A stretch of DNA of 64,000 nt. It comes from Paraphysoderma sedebokerense. Lineage: Eukaryota > Blastocladiomycota > Physodermatomycetes > Physodermatales > Physodermataceae. Under the pieces are notes generated by a model. That model was not told where the DNA came from, made no database searches, and saw nothing but the letters and a program-made list of their open reading frames with translations. Where the stretch lies: NCBI GenBank assembly GCA_025602915.1, contig JAHLJZ010000004.1:372001-436000 (forward strand). The letters are read 5' to 3'. Of the stretch, positions 62,901 through 64,000 are shown one piece after another (position 1 is the stretch's first letter; every line of letters starts with the position of its first letter). The position numbers and the translations under genes are program-made.

Positions 62901-64000
62901 GGGGACGTTCGCCGACAACTCGCATTAGAGTTCCTAATGCTTCTGCTGATGAATCACGAACATCGATGGTGGAATCCTCGTAAGTCTATTTCAAAACAAT
63001 GTTAAAGGACGATGAACATTCATTTATAATGGATGTCGTGAAAACTCACCTTCAGGAGTAAATCACAGATATTCTTGATTTCTCCTTTTGTCGGGACACT
63101 GCGCGCTTTCGTTAAACAACGAGTTAGCCACCTTACGCTTTCTGCTTTAATCTGTGGGTTTTTGTGATTAGCGGCCGCGGTGATATCTTCAAGGTTGACT
63201 GATAAGTTGGTCTGCGACATAATGGCATGAGCTTCTATCTTTCCAAATTTGTAAACGTGATGACAGTCTACTCACTGAGGTATAAACTGCATCTAATGCC
63301 GCTCTGACGGTATCAACTACAGTTTGTTTCTTTTCCTTCAACTTTTCCAGCAATACACTCACTACGTGAGAGCGATATTGGGAGAAATCCTGGCGCAGTC
63401 CTTTGGCTAAACATTCGACAATTTGTACTGCGGTGGTCGCCACAAGTATGTTGGTATCGTTGATGCGCTTGAGAAGTAGTGATAAGTTGTTGTGTAATTA
63501 GAACATAGCAAAAATATGTGGATCATACGTACTTTTGCTAAGGCGCCGACAAGCTCGTGATATCTATCGTCCTTCAGCCGTGGCACTTTAGCCAAATTGA
63601 GAACACTTTCTAACGCTTCTTTGCGTTCCTTCCATTTTGTCGACCCCTACAATTAACTCACAAGTTAATTCATACCCATCAAAGCCAATGATGAAATTTC
63701 ACTGACCAAATCGTTGTAAAAATTTGAAGGTATCTTTGAAAGCAGGTCAACAGGTTCGGACAGATCGAATGAATCAATTTCTGCGGGTTCCGCTTGCGCC
63801 AAAGCCTCGTCGCTGTTGCCCGTGCTTCCACTTAACTCGTTTGGTGGACCATCTGTAGCTATTTTCGCTTGTTGTGATCTCGTGTACCGCTCGGGCTGGG
63901 GCCGCGATGGATTACTAGCTGAGTATTGGGCAAAGGCGTCATTGAGTTCTTTTAACTATTAAAAATGACCATTGTAAGACGCTAGATGTTTCAGATAATA
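56946..64000 (-). CDS. XMAP215/ch-TOG microtubule polymerase with TOG2-TOG5 visible (N-terminus beyond window)
   Basis: Microtubule plus-end polymerase. Reading from the right edge, four TOG arrays match ch-TOG in order. TOG2 (~63,750-62,790: SKIPSNFYNDLVSKGSTKWK, KEKKQTVVDTVRAALDAVY, RDSSAEALGTLMRVVGERP). TOG3 (~62,400-61,560: LKELGDSNWKVRLAGMDA, KKPGYRDNNFQVCMKVFSVL, NTNPKVREAAIAVLTTMRIF). TOG4 (~61,340-60,580: DLNDGNWKVRKEALENVLRL, NPNLRKDLLKWLIDQLGKAE). TOG5 (~60,290-59,420: KWVLDGTRPDLVDYLRDQM, GDRDSSVRNAALGALVQAY). A linker and the conserved C-terminal helical domain follow (59,100-57,740). The end is at 56,946 (GLVGSDQ). TOG1 must lie beyond 64,000. Many introns. Convergent with RECQL (253 bp). 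Confidence 0.94.

Overview
This 64 kb window comes from a gene-dense, intron-rich, moderately AT-rich eukaryotic chromosome. It most likely belongs to a zoosporic (flagellated) fungus such as a chytrid, or to a near relative such as an aphelid. The fungal side is shown by many short GT-AG introns, closely packed genes, a Ran1/Vhs1/Sks1-type kinase, a SYLF-only Ysc84 protein, secreted proteinase K-type subtilases and a dibasic (Kex2-like) site in a secreted precursor. The early-diverging side is shown by genes that familiar yeasts lack: DZIP1 (ciliary basal body), KICS2 (KICSTOR subunit), a CABLES-type cyclin protein, RECQ1, PRL phosphatase and an XMAP215 protein with the metazoan TOG array. 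The species cannot be named from sequence reading alone.

Layout. 1-11 kb: ELP1 (5' half, running off the left edge), a clamp-loader subunit (RFC4/yeast Rfc2 type), a BAG1-like co-chaperone and RPB1 with a 31-heptad tail. 11-24.7 kb: DZIP1, KICS2, a one-TM PPxY protein, NSE3 (MAGE), a CABLES-like protein and a PRL phosphatase. 25-33 kb: Ysc84/SYLF, phosphatidylinositol 4-kinase beta (Pik1) and UTP5/WDR43. 33-41.5 kb is the accessory part: two diverged subtilase paralogues in the same orientation flank a secreted arginine-rich peptide precursor, with long gene-poor spacers and a shared TATA-like element in front of all three. 41.5-48.3 kb: NUDC, the Ran1-like kinase, a long spacer with G-rich tracts, and two putative microprotein genes. 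48.3-64 kb: RPL10A, BUB3, a casein kinase II beta subunit with insertions, RECQ1 and XMAP215 (running off the right edge).

Most genes are housekeeping (transcription, tRNA modification, replication and repair, ribosome biogenesis, cytoskeleton and spindle, lipid and nutrient signalling) and show no operon-like functional logic. They are often arranged divergently over 230-580 bp promoters or convergently over 150-460 bp. I saw no tRNA, rRNA, CRISPR, transposon or virus-like element. All exon boundaries were placed by eye from GT/AG signals, reading frame and family conservation. Starts and stops are usually firm; some internal splice sites may be off by a few bases.
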